Below, in pieces: positions 63,607-64,000 of a DNA stretch of 64,000 nt. The notes beneath the pieces were generated by a model. The model was not told the DNA's origin. It was given only the letters and a program-made list of their open reading frames with translations, and searched no databases. Source of the DNA: Salinilacustrithrix flava (lineage in GTDB: Bacteria; Actinomycetota; Acidimicrobiia; Acidimicrobiales; Salinilacustritrichaceae); assembly GCF_041228405.1 (NCBI RefSeq), contig NZ_CP133888.1:2728001-2792000 (forward strand). The letters run 5' to 3'. Both the position numbers and the translations under genes were made by a program. Each line of letters opens with the position of its first letter. Position 1 is the first letter of the stretch.

Positions 63607-64000
63607 ATGATCCCGACGATGCCCTTCGGCCGGACCGGGCACGACAGCACCCGGGTGCTCTTCGGGGCGGCGGCCCTCGGGGCCATGAGCCAGCAGCGGT
63701 CCGACGCCACCTTGGAGCTCATCGCCGGGCACGGCGTGAACCACATCGACACCGCCGCCAGCTACGGGGAGTCCGAGCTGCGGCTGGCGCCCTGGCTCGC
63801 CGACCACCGCGCAGGCGTGTTCCTCGCCACCAAGACCGGCGAGCGCACCGGCCCCGCAGCCCGGGACGAGCTGGAGCGCTCCCTCACCCGGCTGGGGGTC
63901 GACCACGTGGATCTCATCCAGCTCCACAACCTGGTCGAGGAGGACGAGTGGCAGACGGCCTTCGCCGCCGGCGGCGTGGTCGAGGCCATGGCCGCGGCGC
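63607..64000 (+). CDS. Aldo/keto reductase, 3' end outside window
   Basis: The first 131 codons of an NAD(P)H-dependent aldo/keto reductase. Present are IPTMPFGRTGHDSTRVLFG, the Asp and Tyr of the catalytic site in HIDTAASYGESE, the Lys in FLATKTGERT and the His in LIQLHN, completing the tetrad. The family is usually 300-330 residues, so more than half lies beyond the right edge. ATG at 63607 is probably leaderless. The substrate cannot be told. Confidence 0.88.
   Translation, partial: MIPTMPFGRTGHDSTRVLFGAAALGAMSQQRSDATLELIAGHGVNHIDTAASYGESELRLAPWLADHRAGVFLATKTGERTGPAARDELERSLTRLGVDHVDLIQLHNLVEEDEWQTAFAAGGVVEAMAAA

Overview
The window is a continuous stretch of high-GC chromosome, about 57 genes on both strands with almost no non-coding sequence. 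Codon use (nearly all third positions G or C), GTG starts, many probably leaderless genes with a TANNNT box just upstream of the start codon, coenzyme F420 genes, and DUF3499- and DUF5719-like proteins all point to an actinobacterium. The gene mix (rml, wbbL-like, GDP-mannose pyrophosphorylase, cofD/cofE, DUF3499, phosphomannomutase, SIS isomerase, ahcY) resembles the cell-envelope sugar neighbourhood known from mycobacteria and relatives. My guess of Acidimicrobiia is inference only.

Layout. 1-6556: dTDP-rhamnose genes rmlA(partial)-C-B-D, then UDP-glucose dehydrogenase and an intein-containing UDP-glucuronate decarboxylase (UDP-xylose). 6608-7360: a crotonase. 7421-11629: four glycosyltransferases. 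11642-14415: a His-rich exported protein, a mannose-1-phosphate guanylyltransferase-like enzyme and an SDR lacking its catalytic residues. 14426-18738 (minus): a GT2, F420 genes cofE and cofD, and gmd-rmd for a GDP-6-deoxyhexose. 18749-21200: two divergent glycosyltransferases. 21391-27442: a small coiled-coil protein, then a giant GT2 membrane protein, a DUF5719-like protein and a thioredoxin-like protein. 27509-36469: FtsH, DUF3499, a CPBP protease, a large membrane protein, a GtrA-GT2 fusion and an ABC exporter. 36644-45754: a flippase-like/phosphomannomutase fusion, Trm112, a sugar-phosphate isomerase, a SelW-like selenoprotein read through an in-frame TGA, two GT-C-like membrane proteins, ahcY and a small acidic protein. 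45809-55755: a GGDEF/EAL protein, CMD-family protein, SDR, threonine aldolase, ECF sigma with a membrane partner, ComF and a LuxR response regulator. 53776-64000: an acyltransferase and its SGNH lipoprotein partner, a secreted trypsin-like protease, SecA, WS/DGAT, RF2, a dienelactone hydrolase and a partial aldo/keto reductase.

Working together: the first 42 kb supplies dTDP-rhamnose, UDP-glucuronate/UDP-xylose, GDP-mannose and a GDP-6-deoxyhexose, and carries about ten glycosyltransferases or large membrane glycan proteins that could use them for a surface polysaccharide or glycoprotein glycan. The most unusual items are the intein at 4763-6148, a short block of foreign-looking codons at the active site of the neighbouring ugd, the selenoprotein at 40256-40537 with a bacterial-type SECIS hairpin, the flippase/phosphomannomutase fusion with tandem palindromes in front of it, and a possible pseudoknot leader before ahcY.
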